The position numbers and the translations under genes were made by a program. Below the pieces are notes generated by a model. It searched no databases. It saw only the letters and a program-made list of their open reading frames with translations, and was not told the origin of the DNA. From Nocardia carnea (GTDB lineage Bacteria > Actinomycetota > Actinomycetes > Mycobacteriales > Mycobacteriaceae), in assembly GCF_029869215.1 (NCBI RefSeq), contig NZ_JARWPM010000422.1:1-37591 (forward strand): DNA of 37,591 nucleotides. The letters run 5' to 3'. This document shows positions 1 to 7,404 of the stretch, piece by piece; position 1 is the stretch's first letter; the number at the start of each line of letters is the position of its first letter.

Positions 1-343
1 CCCGTTTGGGGCGCGCCGGAGCCGGGGTGGCGGACCCAGCGGCAGCCGGGGCCGAGGTAGGCGTGGCGGCGGGCACGGGGGCCGGGGCGGCAGCGGCGGC
101 GGTGTGTGCGTTGGCGCGGTAGCGGCGTGGCGAGGCCGAGGTGCGGTCGGCGTGCCCGGCGCCGGTCAGTGCCTCCAGCGCGTTACCGACAGCCCCGGAA
201 GAACGCGCGAGGGTTTTCGCGATCTCACGCGGTGACAGCTCACCGCCCGGATTGTTCGCCAGCGCACCGGCCACCATGCGCCGCAATTCACCATTGCCCA
301 AACGAGCACCGGTTGCGGGGGCCGGGGTCGCATTGTTTGCCAT
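1..343 (-). CDS. Winged-helix DNA-binding protein, N-terminal part (runs off left edge)
   Basis: The ATG at 343 has a good ribosome-binding site (AGGAG, 6 nt upstream) and the frame stays open to the window edge, so the C-terminus is missing. Residues about 14-75 look like a compact winged helix (LGNGELRRMVAGAL, SPREIAKTLARSSGAVGNAL, then a basic wing with SPRRYRA). This is followed by an Ala/Pro-rich linker (APAPVPAATPTSAPAAAG). The helix layout suggests a MarR/replication-type wHTH used to bind DNA; what the rest of the protein does cannot be seen. The gene lies beside the repeat-rich segment at 344-1097, which could hold its binding sites. I do not recognise a specific family. Confidence 0.7.
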   Translation of the reverse strand, partial: MANNATPAPATGARLGNGELRRMVAGALANNPGGELSPREIAKTLARSSGAVGNALEALTGAGHADRTSASPRRYRANAHTAAAAAPAPVPAATPTSAPAAAGSATPAPARPKR

Positions 344-714
344 TTCATCTCCTGAAAGTTCCATCCCATTTCACGCACCACAGCGCGGATCGTGGCATAC
401 GTGTGGCGAGGCCACCAATAGGATTTGCGGAATTTCCCGGCGAATTCCGGGAACGGCTCGACGCTAGCTCGACCCACAGTGTGCTCACAACCCGAAAAGG
501 CCGAAATATTTCCGGAATTCCGCCTCTGTCACGCGAATTCGACCGCGCAAGACAGGAAAGAAATGCGCGCAGCATCGGGCCGGCCACGCCGGTGCTTCAA
601 ACGACAAGGCCGATTAAAGCCGAACAGAAGAATAAGAAATGAAAAGGAATTGAGATATAGGGAGGACAAGGGAGGATGAGAGGCGACTGTCAGCAGGAGG
701 GCAGCCGGAAGGAT

Positions 715-794
715 GCGGATACATGCACCGCCGGAGCATGTCTATACAGCTTTGTGTATAGACAATCCCGGGTAACACCCAGGCGGATACATGC
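715..794. repeat. 12-bp direct repeat flanking a palindrome
   Basis: GCGGATACATGC occurs perfectly at 715-726 and 783-794, 68 bp apart start to start. The copies lie on either side of the palindrome at 739-764. Two identical 12-mers symmetrically placed around an inverted repeat suggest a regulator or replication-protein binding array; the binding protein is unknown. Confidence 0.6.
739..764. promoter_or_regulatory. Palindromic operator-like site
   Basis: Perfect 10-bp arms TGTCTATACA and TGTATAGACA are separated by 6 nt (GCTTTG). The A/T-rich arms in an otherwise G/C-rich genome, and their length, are typical of operators bound by dimeric HTH regulators such as the GntR family. It lies about 400 bp upstream of the winged-helix gene ending the left edge and downstream of the BTAD operon, so its target gene is uncertain. 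Confidence 0.5.
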
Positions 795-843
795 CGCCCT
801 ACCTGCACTTTCGCCCCGGCAGGGTGGTCCGGTTTGATCACTG

Positions 844-886
844 CACCGAATAGTGCACGGAACCTCACCACCGAACAGTGCACGGA
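844..886. repeat. Tandem 18-bp iteron-like repeat
   Basis: CACCGAATAGTGCACGGA (844-861) and CACCGAACAGTGCACGGA (869-886) differ at one base and are 25 bp apart start to start. Each contains the palindrome GTGCAC. Spacing somewhat above two helical turns with near identity is the pattern of iterons or cooperative operators. Only two copies are seen. Confidence 0.5.
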
Positions 887-994
887 TTATTTTTCATCGA
901 ACCACCCCACCCCGATCGAACCGCCTCGCCCAAACAGAAGCCGATCAGCCGCCGAAATAGGCTCTGATCGACGCCTTTCAGAATATGTAGAAAA

Positions 995-1017
995 ATGCGG
1001 ATCAGGCCATTTCGCAT
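995..1017 (-). terminator. Possible rho-independent terminator after the BTAD operon
   Basis: Read on the minus strand, ATGCG and CGCAT form a short stem around a 13-nt loop and are followed by a run of T residues, about 80 bp beyond the stop at 1098. An A-run 5' of the stem pairs partly with the T-run and lengthens it. The stem is short, so the call is tentative. Confidence 0.35.
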
Positions 1018-1097
1018 GATTTTCCATGATCGTAGCAATGATATCTACGCGGCGATCTGAATTCGTCAAATACAGAATGATCCGGGCTGGTTCGCCT

Positions 1098-2900
1098 CTA
1101 ATGGCGGGTGCGGCGGAGTTGTTCGAGGAGTTGCTGGGTTTCGGGGCTCGGGGTTTGGCCTATTTCGGCGAGTGTGCGGGTGAGGAGTGAGTAGGTTCGT
1201 GCGAGGGCGGCGTATTCGCCGAGGCGGGCGTGCAGGCGGAGAATGTCTTGCCACACGGTTTCGTTGTAAGGGTCGCTTTCGGCAGTTGTCTCGAGCAGGC
1301 CCAGGGTGGCACGCGGGTCGTTTTCGGTGTTGCGGATCGCCAGCCAGCTCAACGCGTTGAGAGCGTTGCGTCGCGCCGATTCACGGAGCGCTTCCACCCA
1401 GGTGTCGGTGAGGTCGCTGGCCAGTTCGCTGGTGGCCAGCTCCGCGATTCTGCGGGCAGCGGCGGCCTGGTCGGTGTCGCTGGCGGCGCGGCGGCGTTCG
1501 GCGACGGCGGCGTTGAAGTCCCAGTAGTCGACGCTGACCGACGTGTCGGACAGGCGGTAGTGCGTCCGGTCGTCGGTGAGCAGCCCGGTGATCTGCCCGC
1601 CGGTCGCGGCGCTGAGGGAAGTGCGTAGCCGGCTCAAAGTGTTGGTGAGCGCGCTGGTGCCCCGTTCGGGTGGGCGTTCGCCCCACAGCATGTCGATCAA
1701 CTGGGCCCGCGACAGCCCTTCCGGGTGCAGGGCGAGCACGGTCAGCAGCTCACGGATGCGGGGCTGCAATTGCGCGGTGACCTCCACCGTCTCCGCAGTA
1801 CCCCGATCGCGCCAGAAGATCCGTGTGGGCCCGAAGACCCGCAATGTCAGGGCAGGCGCAGCCGCCTGTGGCGCCGGAACCGGTGGGGAGTCCGCGGTCT
1901 CGGTGCCGGGACCGGGCTCGGCTGTGCCGGTGAGTTCGTCCTCGACAGGCTGGCCGGCATCCTCGCGCAGACGCCCGAGGGCAGGCTCGGAGGCCGGCGG
2001 CGGTGCAGTGGACTCCGTGACCACAGGCGCGGGTGTGCGGGGATGCGGTGTGGGCGCAGGTGACTGTTCGAGGCGATAGATCGTCGGAGGGGCGCTCTGG
2101 CGGCGGTTTCGGCGGTTACGGCGGGCGGCGGCCCCAGCGGGCGGTTCTGCGGGCCGGGCACCGCGGAGGGGGTTGCGGAGCTGGATATTCAAGTCCGTGG
2201 CGATATCTCGGGCTGCCCGGAGCAGGTGCGGGCGACGGCGCGGCGCGCGGGTACCGTGCAGCAGCGCCTCGGCACTCGCCCGGCGGTCGGGCAGGGCGCC
2301 CAGTAGCGGGAGCCCGAGGGCAGTGGCGAACTCTCCGCGGGCGTCGGCACCGACGAGCACGATCCCCCGGTGGCGGCTGTTGTGGGTGAGTACGCGGATC
2401 TGGCGGGCGGCCGACTCGGGGTCCCAGTGATCGGCGCGCACGACGACCAGGCAGGCATCGGCAGCGGCCAGAACCGGGTCGAGGTCCGAATCCGGCTGGG
2501 GGAAACCGCAGTCGGCGAACACGGTAACCCCGAGGTTGCGCCAGGTCGGGGACGGGCCGGCCAGCAGCTCAGCGGTGAATACGGCTCGGTCGGGGTCGCG
2601 GTGTGGTGGCGCGGCCAGCAGCGCCTCCCCGCCGGGCAGGAACTGCACGTGCCAGGCCAGGCTATCCGGGTCGATCGGCTCACCAGGCGTAACTGTGCGG
2701 GCCAGACTCGCCAACCCCAGATACGGGTCGGCGCCGGCCATGTCGGCGAGCTGCCCGCCTGCGGGGTCGGCCTCCACGATCAGAGCGGGTTCCGGGCCCG
2801 GCCAAGTGTGGGCGAGAACGAGGGTGACTGTGGTGGTCCCGGCGCGTGGGCTCAGGCCCGCTACCGCGATCAGTAGCGGCGCCGGCGCGCCGGTCTTCAT
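1098..2900 (-). CDS. MinD-like P-loop/BTAD fusion regulator (600 aa)
   Basis: The start is the ATG at 2900, which overlaps the stop of the upstream membrane-protein gene by 4 bp (ATGA). The N-terminal ~240 residues resemble a MinD/ParA-type ATPase: LLIAVAGLSPRAGTTTV sits where the deviant Walker A loop lies, but the usual lysines are absent, so nucleotide hydrolysis is doubtful. A Pro/Ala-rich linker follows. The C-terminal ~240 residues are an OmpR-type winged helix (LTLRVFGPTRIFWR, LSRAQLIDMLWGERPPERG) plus a bacterial transcriptional activator domain of TPR-like helices (SDPYNETVWQDILRLHARLGEY), as in the SARP/AfsR family. Such fusions occur in actinobacterial accessory loci. It is the last gene of an operon for secreted and envelope proteins and may regulate it or a conjugation-like apparatus; that role is inference. 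Confidence 0.75.
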   Translation of the reverse strand: MKTGAPAPLLIAVAGLSPRAGTTTVTLVLAHTWPGPEPALIVEADPAGGQLADMAGADPYLGLASLARTVTPGEPIDPDSLAWHVQFLPGGEALLAAPPHRDPDRAVFTAELLAGPSPTWRNLGVTVFADCGFPQPDSDLDPVLAAADACLVVVRADHWDPESAARQIRVLTHNSRHRGIVLVGADARGEFATALGLPLLGALPDRRASAEALLHGTRAPRRRPHLLRAARDIATDLNIQLRNPLRGARPAEPPAGAAARRNRRNRRQSAPPTIYRLEQSPAPTPHPRTPAPVVTESTAPPPASEPALGRLREDAGQPVEDELTGTAEPGPGTETADSPPVPAPQAAAPALTLRVFGPTRIFWRDRGTAETVEVTAQLQPRIRELLTVLALHPEGLSRAQLIDMLWGERPPERGTSALTNTLSRLRTSLSAATGGQITGLLTDDRTHYRLSDTSVSVDYWDFNAAVAERRRAASDTDQAAAARRIAELATSELASDLTDTWVEALRESARRNALNALSWLAIRNTENDPRATLGLLETTAESDPYNETVWQDILRLHARLGEYAALARTYSLLTRTLAEIGQTPSPETQQLLEQLRRTRH

Positions 2901-3625
2901 CCTTGCCTCTGGATGTTGCTGATCAGCAGGGCACCGTCTGGGCCGGGGCGGGTGTTGACGACTTGGAGGTAGTCGATGCGTTGCCCCTCGGCGCGCAGTT
3001 CGACGATGTGCACGTTCGCGGTGGTCGACGAGATCGGGGTGATCGCCACACAATGCGTGGTGCCACGCGGGATCGACACGATGCCCGCGGCGAGCCCGTC
3101 GACGACGATCCCGGACTCGGGCGCCAGCAGCCGCATCGCGGCCTCGGCATCACGGCGCAGATAGTAGGCGGCCTGAAAAGAGGCGATCACGCCGGGCACC
3201 GTGGCGGGGTCACCGGCCCGGTCGGTAACCACGGTGCCCGACAACCCGGTGCACGCGCCCTCAGGCGCGGGTGCCGAACTCGGCGGTGCCGCCGTGGTGA
3301 CCGCAGCCTCGCCCGCGTCACCGGAATCCACCGACACCGCCACCACACCGATCAGAATCGCGACCACAGCGGCCAGCACCGCCCACGCCCCGGCCGGTAA
3401 CCGATGCCGCACCGTGGCCCACCACGACCGGTAGCCGCCCGTGTCAGCGGTATCGGGAGTCCGCGGCAGCGCGCCCAGCCAACGATCCCCTGATGATTCA
3501 GGGTCCGGGTCGAGATCTGGATGCAGATCGGGGCCGGGCACGGCGTGCAGCGTAGAGGCGGGTCGCGGCTCGTCCAGCCACACCCAGCGGTCCTCATCAT
3601 CGGGTGGCGTGTCGGGGTACCTCAT
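2897..3625 (-). CDS. Single-pass membrane-anchored protein with extracytoplasmic domain (242 aa)
   Basis: The N-terminal ~75 residues are acidic and Pro-rich. A clear transmembrane helix (AVLAAVVAILIGVVAVSV) follows at about residues 80-98, then an Ala/Pro/Ser linker and a ~130-residue exported domain beginning near CTGLSGTVVTDRAGD. This domain has two cysteines that could form a disulfide, and a pattern (VPGVIASFQAAYYLRRDAEA) resembling accessory proteins of actinobacterial conjugation and secretion loci. The stop overlaps the start of the MinD-BTAD gene, so the two proteins are probably made in fixed ratio. No enzymatic motif is visible. A link to a transport apparatus is inference from architecture. 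Confidence 0.7.
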   Translation of the reverse strand: MRYPDTPPDDEDRWVWLDEPRPASTLHAVPGPDLHPDLDPDPESSGDRWLGALPRTPDTADTGGYRSWWATVRHRLPAGAWAVLAAVVAILIGVVAVSVDSGDAGEAAVTTAAPPSSAPAPEGACTGLSGTVVTDRAGDPATVPGVIASFQAAYYLRRDAEAAMRLLAPESGIVVDGLAAGIVSIPRGTTHCVAITPISSTTANVHIVELRAEGQRIDYLQVVNTRPGPDGALLISNIQRQG

Positions 3626-3675
3626 TCATCTCGCCTCGTCCGGGTTGATCGCGGGTCGGTGGGATGCTCCGGGGG

Positions 3676-3718
3676 CCTGCCCGCACCCGGCAGGGGGAAG
3701 AGCGGAGGTGCGGGCAGG
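3676..3718 (-). terminator. Strong hairpin between lipase-like and membrane-protein genes
   Basis: Arms CCTGCCCGCACC and GGTGCGGGCAGG pair perfectly over 12 bp with a 19-nt loop, inside the 107-bp gap between the genes ending at 3733 and starting at 3625. No T-run follows. It may be an attenuator or an mRNA-processing/stability element that lets the upstream secreted-protein genes be expressed differently from the two downstream genes. Confidence 0.45.
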
Positions 3719-3732
3719 GTTCCCCGGAGGGG

Positions 3733-4863
3733 TCAGGGGCGGCTCGTGTGCTCGTCCTCGGTCTCGATCTGCAGGGGTGAGGTTGCCGGTCGGCTGGTGA
3801 TGTGGTCGGCGAGCCGGGCCAGAACATGGTGGATGGCCTGCTGCGCGGTCGCGCGGTGGTCGGCGTCGTACTCGCGCCAGGTCACCGTGGTGCCGCGTTG
3901 CCGGTAGGCGATGAGCGTGCGCCGGCCGGCGTGCACGGGCACGAGGGTGTCGAGCTCGCCGTGATACAGGTGCAGCGGCGTCGCCGCCGTGACGTGGGCG
4001 AGGGTTTCCAGGGCGAGCACTCGCCGCCACCAGGGGTCGTTCCAGGGATCGGGGCGGCGGCACCAATGCGCCAACGGGTGGGAGAACTGTTGCAGCAGCT
4101 GAGCACCGGTGAGGTGCTGAGCTTCGGCGGCAGCGATCCCACCGGCCTCGGTGAGCACATGACGCAGGGGAAGCTGGTCGTAGGCACGGGCCAGCCCGAT
4201 CAGTGCGGCCAGGCCCAGTCCTGCGGTCGCGCCCTGGCTGATTGCCGGGGCTACGGCGGCGAGGTCGGAGGCGACGGCGCCGGCGGCGACCCCGCGTAGG
4301 TCCACTTCGGGGGCGTACCACGGCTGCAGTTCGCCGGTAGCGGCGGCGACGCGCCCGCCGTCGGCGTATCCCCAGACCACAACCGGGGCGATGGGCAGTT
4401 CGAGGTTCGCGCCTCGGTAGACGGCGCGGGCGAGATCGAGTACGAGCCTGGCCCCGGTGCGGGCGGCGAGGAAGGTGTGGGGTCCGGGGCCGATGCCGAG
4501 TCCGTGGCCATCGGCGATGGCCACCGCCCATCCCCGCGCCAGGGCCGCTTCGATCGGGGCGGTGTCGGGTTCGCTGCCGGTCGCCAGGAGTTGCGAGGGC
4601 GCGCACGGCCCGCCGAGGCCGTGGAAGGGTGGGCAGTACAGCAGGATCGCGGTCTTGCCGGGCTCGGGTGCAGTGTCGGGGATCAGTACGATCGCCGAGG
4701 CCGCGATGAGCTGGGAGCGGGAATTGCTGGAGACGTAGACGATTTGCCACGCGTCGGCCGCACCGTCGAGTTGTGGAGTGAATACCGGGCGGGTGCGCAT
4801 GAGATCGCCGGGCCGCAGCCCTTCCCGCAGGTTCGGTGTCTGATAGAAGTCGATGATGTTCAC
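3733..4863 (-). CDS. LIP-family lipase homologue lacking the nucleophilic serine (376 aa)
   Basis: The start is the GTG at 4863 with GGGAG upstream; it overlaps the stop of the cutinase gene by 4 bp (GTGA). The protein has the alpha/beta-hydrolase layout of the secretory lipase (LIP) family: N-terminal motif YVSSNSRSQLIAASAIVL, an oxyanion-region motif YCPPFHGLGG, a candidate acid in HGELDTLVP (Asp305) and His336 in YDADHRA. The nucleophile elbow, normally G-Y-S-x-G-G, reads GYADGG, so residue 167 is Ala (codon GCC; Ser would need TCC). No signal peptide is evident at this start. Unless another serine substitutes, it is probably not a classical esterase and may bind lipid or partner the cutinase. 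The family call is firm, the function uncertain. Confidence 0.75.
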   Translation of the reverse strand: MNIIDFYQTPNLREGLRPGDLMRTRPVFTPQLDGAADAWQIVYVSSNSRSQLIAASAIVLIPDTAPEPGKTAILLYCPPFHGLGGPCAPSQLLATGSEPDTAPIEAALARGWAVAIADGHGLGIGPGPHTFLAARTGARLVLDLARAVYRGANLELPIAPVVVWGYADGGRVAAATGELQPWYAPEVDLRGVAAGAVASDLAAVAPAISQGATAGLGLAALIGLARAYDQLPLRHVLTEAGGIAAAEAQHLTGAQLLQQFSHPLAHWCRRPDPWNDPWWRRVLALETLAHVTAATPLHLYHGELDTLVPVHAGRRTLIAYRQRGTTVTWREYDADHRATAQQAIHHVLARLADHITSRPATSPLQIETEDEHTSRP

Positions 4864-6098
4864 GTCTGGCTCCCAGCTAGGTCGTGGGCGAGTGCGGTCA
4901 TCCACGCCGCACCGGTGGCGAGCAGCCCGGCGGCGGCGTAGCCGGTATGGCGGCCGGGGATGTCGGTGTAGCGAAGCCACACCCTGGGATCGAGAAGGTC
5001 GGCGTTGTCGGTGACCAGCTGCCCGAACGCCGCCGACAACTGCGCGGCGAGGCGGGGCAACTGGATGATCGGATCTCCGGCGACCACCGTGGTGATCTGC
5101 GCCCACCGGCCCGCCGCGGCGGTGGCCTCGTCGGGTCCGGGAGGCGGGTTGCGGGTGTCGGCAGCGTCGGTGAGTCGCTGGGCCAGACTCGACGTAGGCA
5201 TGTAGTCCACCGAGCGGGGACCGATCTGGAAGTCGTTGAGCAGCACGGTGGTCCAGGTGTCACCGAGTACTCCGGACAGCAGCGACTGGATCGAGCCGAG
5301 CGCGGCGATGGGATCGCGGAGGTCGGCCTGGGCCGCGATCTGGGCGGCCACCTGCAACAGTGCGGCGCGATCAGGTGCCGAGCAGCTCAGGTCACCTTCG
5401 ACGCAGATGTCGGCGACCCGGCCGGTCAGCGCCCCGTAGTCGACGCCGCCTCTGGTAGCGATCCCGCCACCAGAGGCGGGATCGGCGGTGAACGCCACCT
5501 GCGACACCGCCGCACCAGTGGTGCCGGGGGCCGGGTCCGGGACCAGCTGGCCAGGGCGGCCGGGTATCACCGGCGAACCGGGGCTCCGTTCGGGATCGGA
5601 GTACAGCGCGACTCCCGCGACTCGATCGGCGGCCACCGGCCCCTGGCCGGCTCCGACGGTTCGCGCGAAATGCGAGACCACCTGTGCGCCTTGGGAGTAT
5701 CCGACGGCGGCCAGGGCGGTGCCGGGGCACGCTGTGGCGATCTGCCCGGCGGTGTCGGTGAGCGCGGCCACCCCTACACCCACCGAGTGGGTGTAGGGGT
5801 CGTTGCCGCCGCCGGTGCCGACCGCTCCCCCGAACGCGGCCGGATAGGGAATGTAGGTGCGCGCCACCAGATCCGGTGCGGCGGCCACCACCGGACCGAG
5901 CAGGTGCCCGAGCATCCCGGTGTCGGCGGTCTCGGAGGCACCCGGCGAGGACTCGCCGGTGCCCTGCACCCCGAGCACCCACAACACCGGGCAGCTCTGG
6001 CCTGCGGCGGGGGCTTGCGCCGCACTGGAACCCGGCAGGCACAGGCCACTGGCGACCGTTGCCAGGACTGCTGCGGCGAGGGCGCTTCTCCGGGTCAC
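4860..6098 (-). CDS. Secreted cutinase-family esterase with C-terminal extension (412 aa)
   Basis: The GTG at 6098 overlaps the stop of the preceding gene by 4 bp. A Sec signal peptide is clear: basic MTRRS, hydrophobic ALAAAVLATVASGLCL, and a likely cut after SSAAQA. The mature protein carries the cutinase elements: VLGVQGTGES near the N-terminus, nucleophile motif GYSQG (Ser135), and DICVEGDLSC, whose Asp236 is the candidate acid. A catalytic His is not found at the usual short distance; HTGYAAAGL near residue 384 is a candidate. At over 400 residues it is about twice the length of a minimal cutinase, as in the longer mycolate-bacteria homologues. It likely cleaves ester bonds in lipids at or outside the cell envelope. 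Confidence 0.85.
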   Translation of the reverse strand: MTRRSALAAAVLATVASGLCLPGSSAAQAPAAGQSCPVLWVLGVQGTGESSPGASETADTGMLGHLLGPVVAAAPDLVARTYIPYPAAFGGAVGTGGGNDPYTHSVGVGVAALTDTAGQIATACPGTALAAVGYSQGAQVVSHFARTVGAGQGPVAADRVAGVALYSDPERSPGSPVIPGRPGQLVPDPAPGTTGAAVSQVAFTADPASGGGIATRGGVDYGALTGRVADICVEGDLSCSAPDRAALLQVAAQIAAQADLRDPIAALGSIQSLLSGVLGDTWTTVLLNDFQIGPRSVDYMPTSSLAQRLTDAADTRNPPPGPDEATAAAGRWAQITTVVAGDPIIQLPRLAAQLSAAFGQLVTDNADLLDPRVWLRYTDIPGRHTGYAAAGLLATGAAWMTALAHDLAGSQT

Positions 6099-6898
6099 GG
6101 CTGCCCCACTCCCACACCCGCGCCGAATCCCGCGCCCACGGTGCCGCCGACGAGTGCACCGGCCGCCGCGGCGGGCACCCCAGCCACCACCGCTCCCACG
6201 ACCGCACCCGCCGCCGCACCCAACGCGGTACCCGCCACGCCGGAGGTGACCGTGCCGATCACCGGCACTGCCACGACCGTGCCGAGCGCAGCCCCGGCGA
6301 TACCGCCGATGGTGCCGCCGATCAGCCCACCCACGACCGCACCCGCCGCCGCGGCCGGGACCCCGGCCACCGCGCCGCCGATCGCGCCACCGACCCCGGC
6401 TCCGGCGACGGTGGCTCCCGCGACCCGATCCGAACGCCCGGCCGGGATACCGACCGAGTCCAGGAAGGTTGCGGCTTGGGCTTCGAGGTCGGCACTGACG
6501 GTGTTGATCGTGTCGCCGACTTCCGGTGGCAGCCACTCCGGCTCGGGGAACTGTGTCTGGCCGATCCGGATCATGTCCGCCGGTGGTTCGATCGGAGCCA
6601 CCGGTTCGACCGGCGCCGGGGCATGCAGCTCGACCACATTCACCGGCGGCGCGGGCGAGGGCGAGGGGGCGGGTCGCGAAGCCGGGCCGTTGCGAACCTC
6701 GGGCGGCTGTTCCGGATACACCGCCGGCGCGGGTGGGGCGGGAGGCGGAGCGGGAGCCTCGGTGCCGGGCTGGGCCGGCGCGGTGACCCCGGGTTGGTCG
6801 GCGATCGGGGCGAGCGTCACCGCACTCGCGTGCTGGGCGGCCAGCAGCATCAGCACCGGTACAGCACCGGCAGCGACCAGGCGGCCACCCCACAGCAT
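6095..6898 (-). CDS. Secreted Pro-rich/Gly-zipper protein (267 aa)
   Basis: The ATG at 6898 is chosen because GGAGGG lies 5 nt upstream and a signal peptide starts at once (LVAAGAVPVLMLLAAQHASA). Upstream in-frame starts exist but lack one. Residues ~28-125 are Pro/Ala-rich (PAPPPAPPAPAVYPEQPP), consistent with an extended cell-wall-spanning stretch. A short region with PEPEWLPPEVGDTINTVS follows. Residues ~158-267 are almost entirely Gly/Ala/Val with glycine-zipper spacing and an internal repeat of about 45 residues (VAGVPAAAAGA occurs twice). Glycine zippers pack or insert into membranes, so an envelope-associated, possibly oligomeric role is plausible. It is the first gene of the envelope operon, followed by the cutinase with a 4-bp overlap. 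The family is unknown to me. Confidence 0.7.
   Translation of the reverse strand: MLWGGRLVAAGAVPVLMLLAAQHASAVTLAPIADQPGVTAPAQPGTEAPAPPPAPPAPAVYPEQPPEVRNGPASRPAPSPSPAPPVNVVELHAPAPVEPVAPIEPPADMIRIGQTQFPEPEWLPPEVGDTINTVSADLEAQAATFLDSVGIPAGRSDRVAGATVAGAGVGGAIGGAVAGVPAAAAGAVVGGLIGGTIGGIAGAALGTVVAVPVIGTVTSGVAGTALGAAAGAVVGAVVAGVPAAAAGALVGGTVGAGFGAGVGVGQP
6195..6352. repeat. 23-bp direct repeat inside the Gly-zipper gene
   Basis: An identical 23-bp sequence beginning CCCACGACCGCACC occurs at 6195-6217 and 6330-6352, 135 bp apart, an exact multiple of three. It reflects a 45-residue internal duplication in the encoded protein. Confidence 0.6.
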
Positions 6899-7066
6899 CC
6901 GCCCTCCATAGGGCAGGCATGCGCGGCGACCCCCCAGCCTTGGCAGCGCGGCGGCAACCGAGGATGTATTCCCTTTTTCGGGCACGACAAATAACCCTTC
7001 CGATCGAAGGAGAAAGAAAATCAGAAATGATCGGGAATTGCGCGAGAGCGCGACCAATTCCCGCAC

Positions 7067-7093
7067 CTCCCGGCTGCGGACCGCAGCCGGGAG
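7067..7093. terminator. 13-bp perfect hairpin
   Basis: CTCCCGGCTGCGG and its exact complement are separated by a single A. This very stable hairpin lies between the peptide gene at 7140-7247 and the envelope operon starting at 6898. With the second hairpin at 7106-7128 it should block transcription running from the peptide gene into the operon. Confidence 0.55.
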
Positions 7094-7105
7094 TGCCGGT
7101 CCATA

Positions 7106-7128
7106 ATTTCCCTCAACTAGAGGGAAAT
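7106..7128. terminator. Bidirectional terminator-like hairpin
   Basis: Arms ATTTCCCTC and GAGGGAAAT pair perfectly around AACTA. The stem carries A/T ends on both sides and lies 12 nt beyond the stop of the 35-aa peptide gene on the minus strand, the expected place for its terminator. Confidence 0.6.
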
Positions 7129-7139
7129 AGGCCGGACTA

Positions 7140-7247
7140 TCACAGGAACGGCAACGCCAGACCGAACGCCTGCGTAGCGAAGTTCAGGACACTCGAGGCC
7201 AGCGACACACCGGCGTCGAGCAGCGTCAGAATCGAGTAGAGATCCAC
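7140..7247 (-). CDS. Small hydrophobic peptide (35 aa)
   Basis: The GTG at 7247 has AAAGGGA 6 nt upstream, a 35-codon frame and two strong hairpins right after the stop. The peptide starts MDLYSILTLLDAGVSLASS and ends ATQAFGLALPFL: acidic at the N-terminus, mostly hydrophobic, with no cysteines and no positive charges. It could form one amphipathic or membrane-inserted helix. Short acidic hydrophobic peptides of this kind serve as pore-forming proteins in mycolate-containing bacteria (corynebacterial PorA/PorH), but there is no sequence match I can claim. Its position between envelope genes and regulators, with its own terminator, argues that it is expressed. Confidence 0.5.
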   Translation of the reverse strand: MDLYSILTLLDAGVSLASSVLNFATQAFGLALPFL

Positions 7248-7404
7248 AGGTTTCCCTTTCGGAGGAGGTGCGATACCCCACCATCACAGCCCCGGAAAAC
7301 CCTGCCACGCCAGCCTTTCGACAGGTAACGATTCTGCTGTTGAAGTCGTTACCCCTGCCGCCGCACACCGTGGCCAGCACTTATAGGAGAAAGGGGTAAT
7401 AGGA

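Larger units (their letters stand above)
344..1097. other. Gene-free, repeat-rich intergenic segment
   Basis: No open frame here has credible coding character or a ribosome-binding site; the frames present have mixed composition and no recognisable domains. The segment is noticeably richer in A/T than its neighbours. It holds an inverted repeat at 434-453 (arms TTCCCGG and CCGGGAA, 6-nt spacer), the palindrome and direct repeats described separately, a 7-bp inverted repeat (CGATCAG/CTGATCG, 942-970), and a terminator-like hairpin for the operon ending at 1098. It could be a control region or part of a plasmid origin; sequence alone does not decide. Confidence 0.6.

Noticed and set aside
106..642. 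Plus-strand frame at the left end
   Set aside because: Arg/Pro/His-rich and antisense to the winged-helix start, with no ribosome-binding site; not credible as a gene.
4884..6911. Long plus-strand open frame antisense to the cutinase and Gly-zipper genes
   Set aside because: Product is low-complexity Gly/Arg/Ala without domains; the minus-strand genes have signal peptides, motifs and ribosome-binding sites. High GC makes such antisense frames common.
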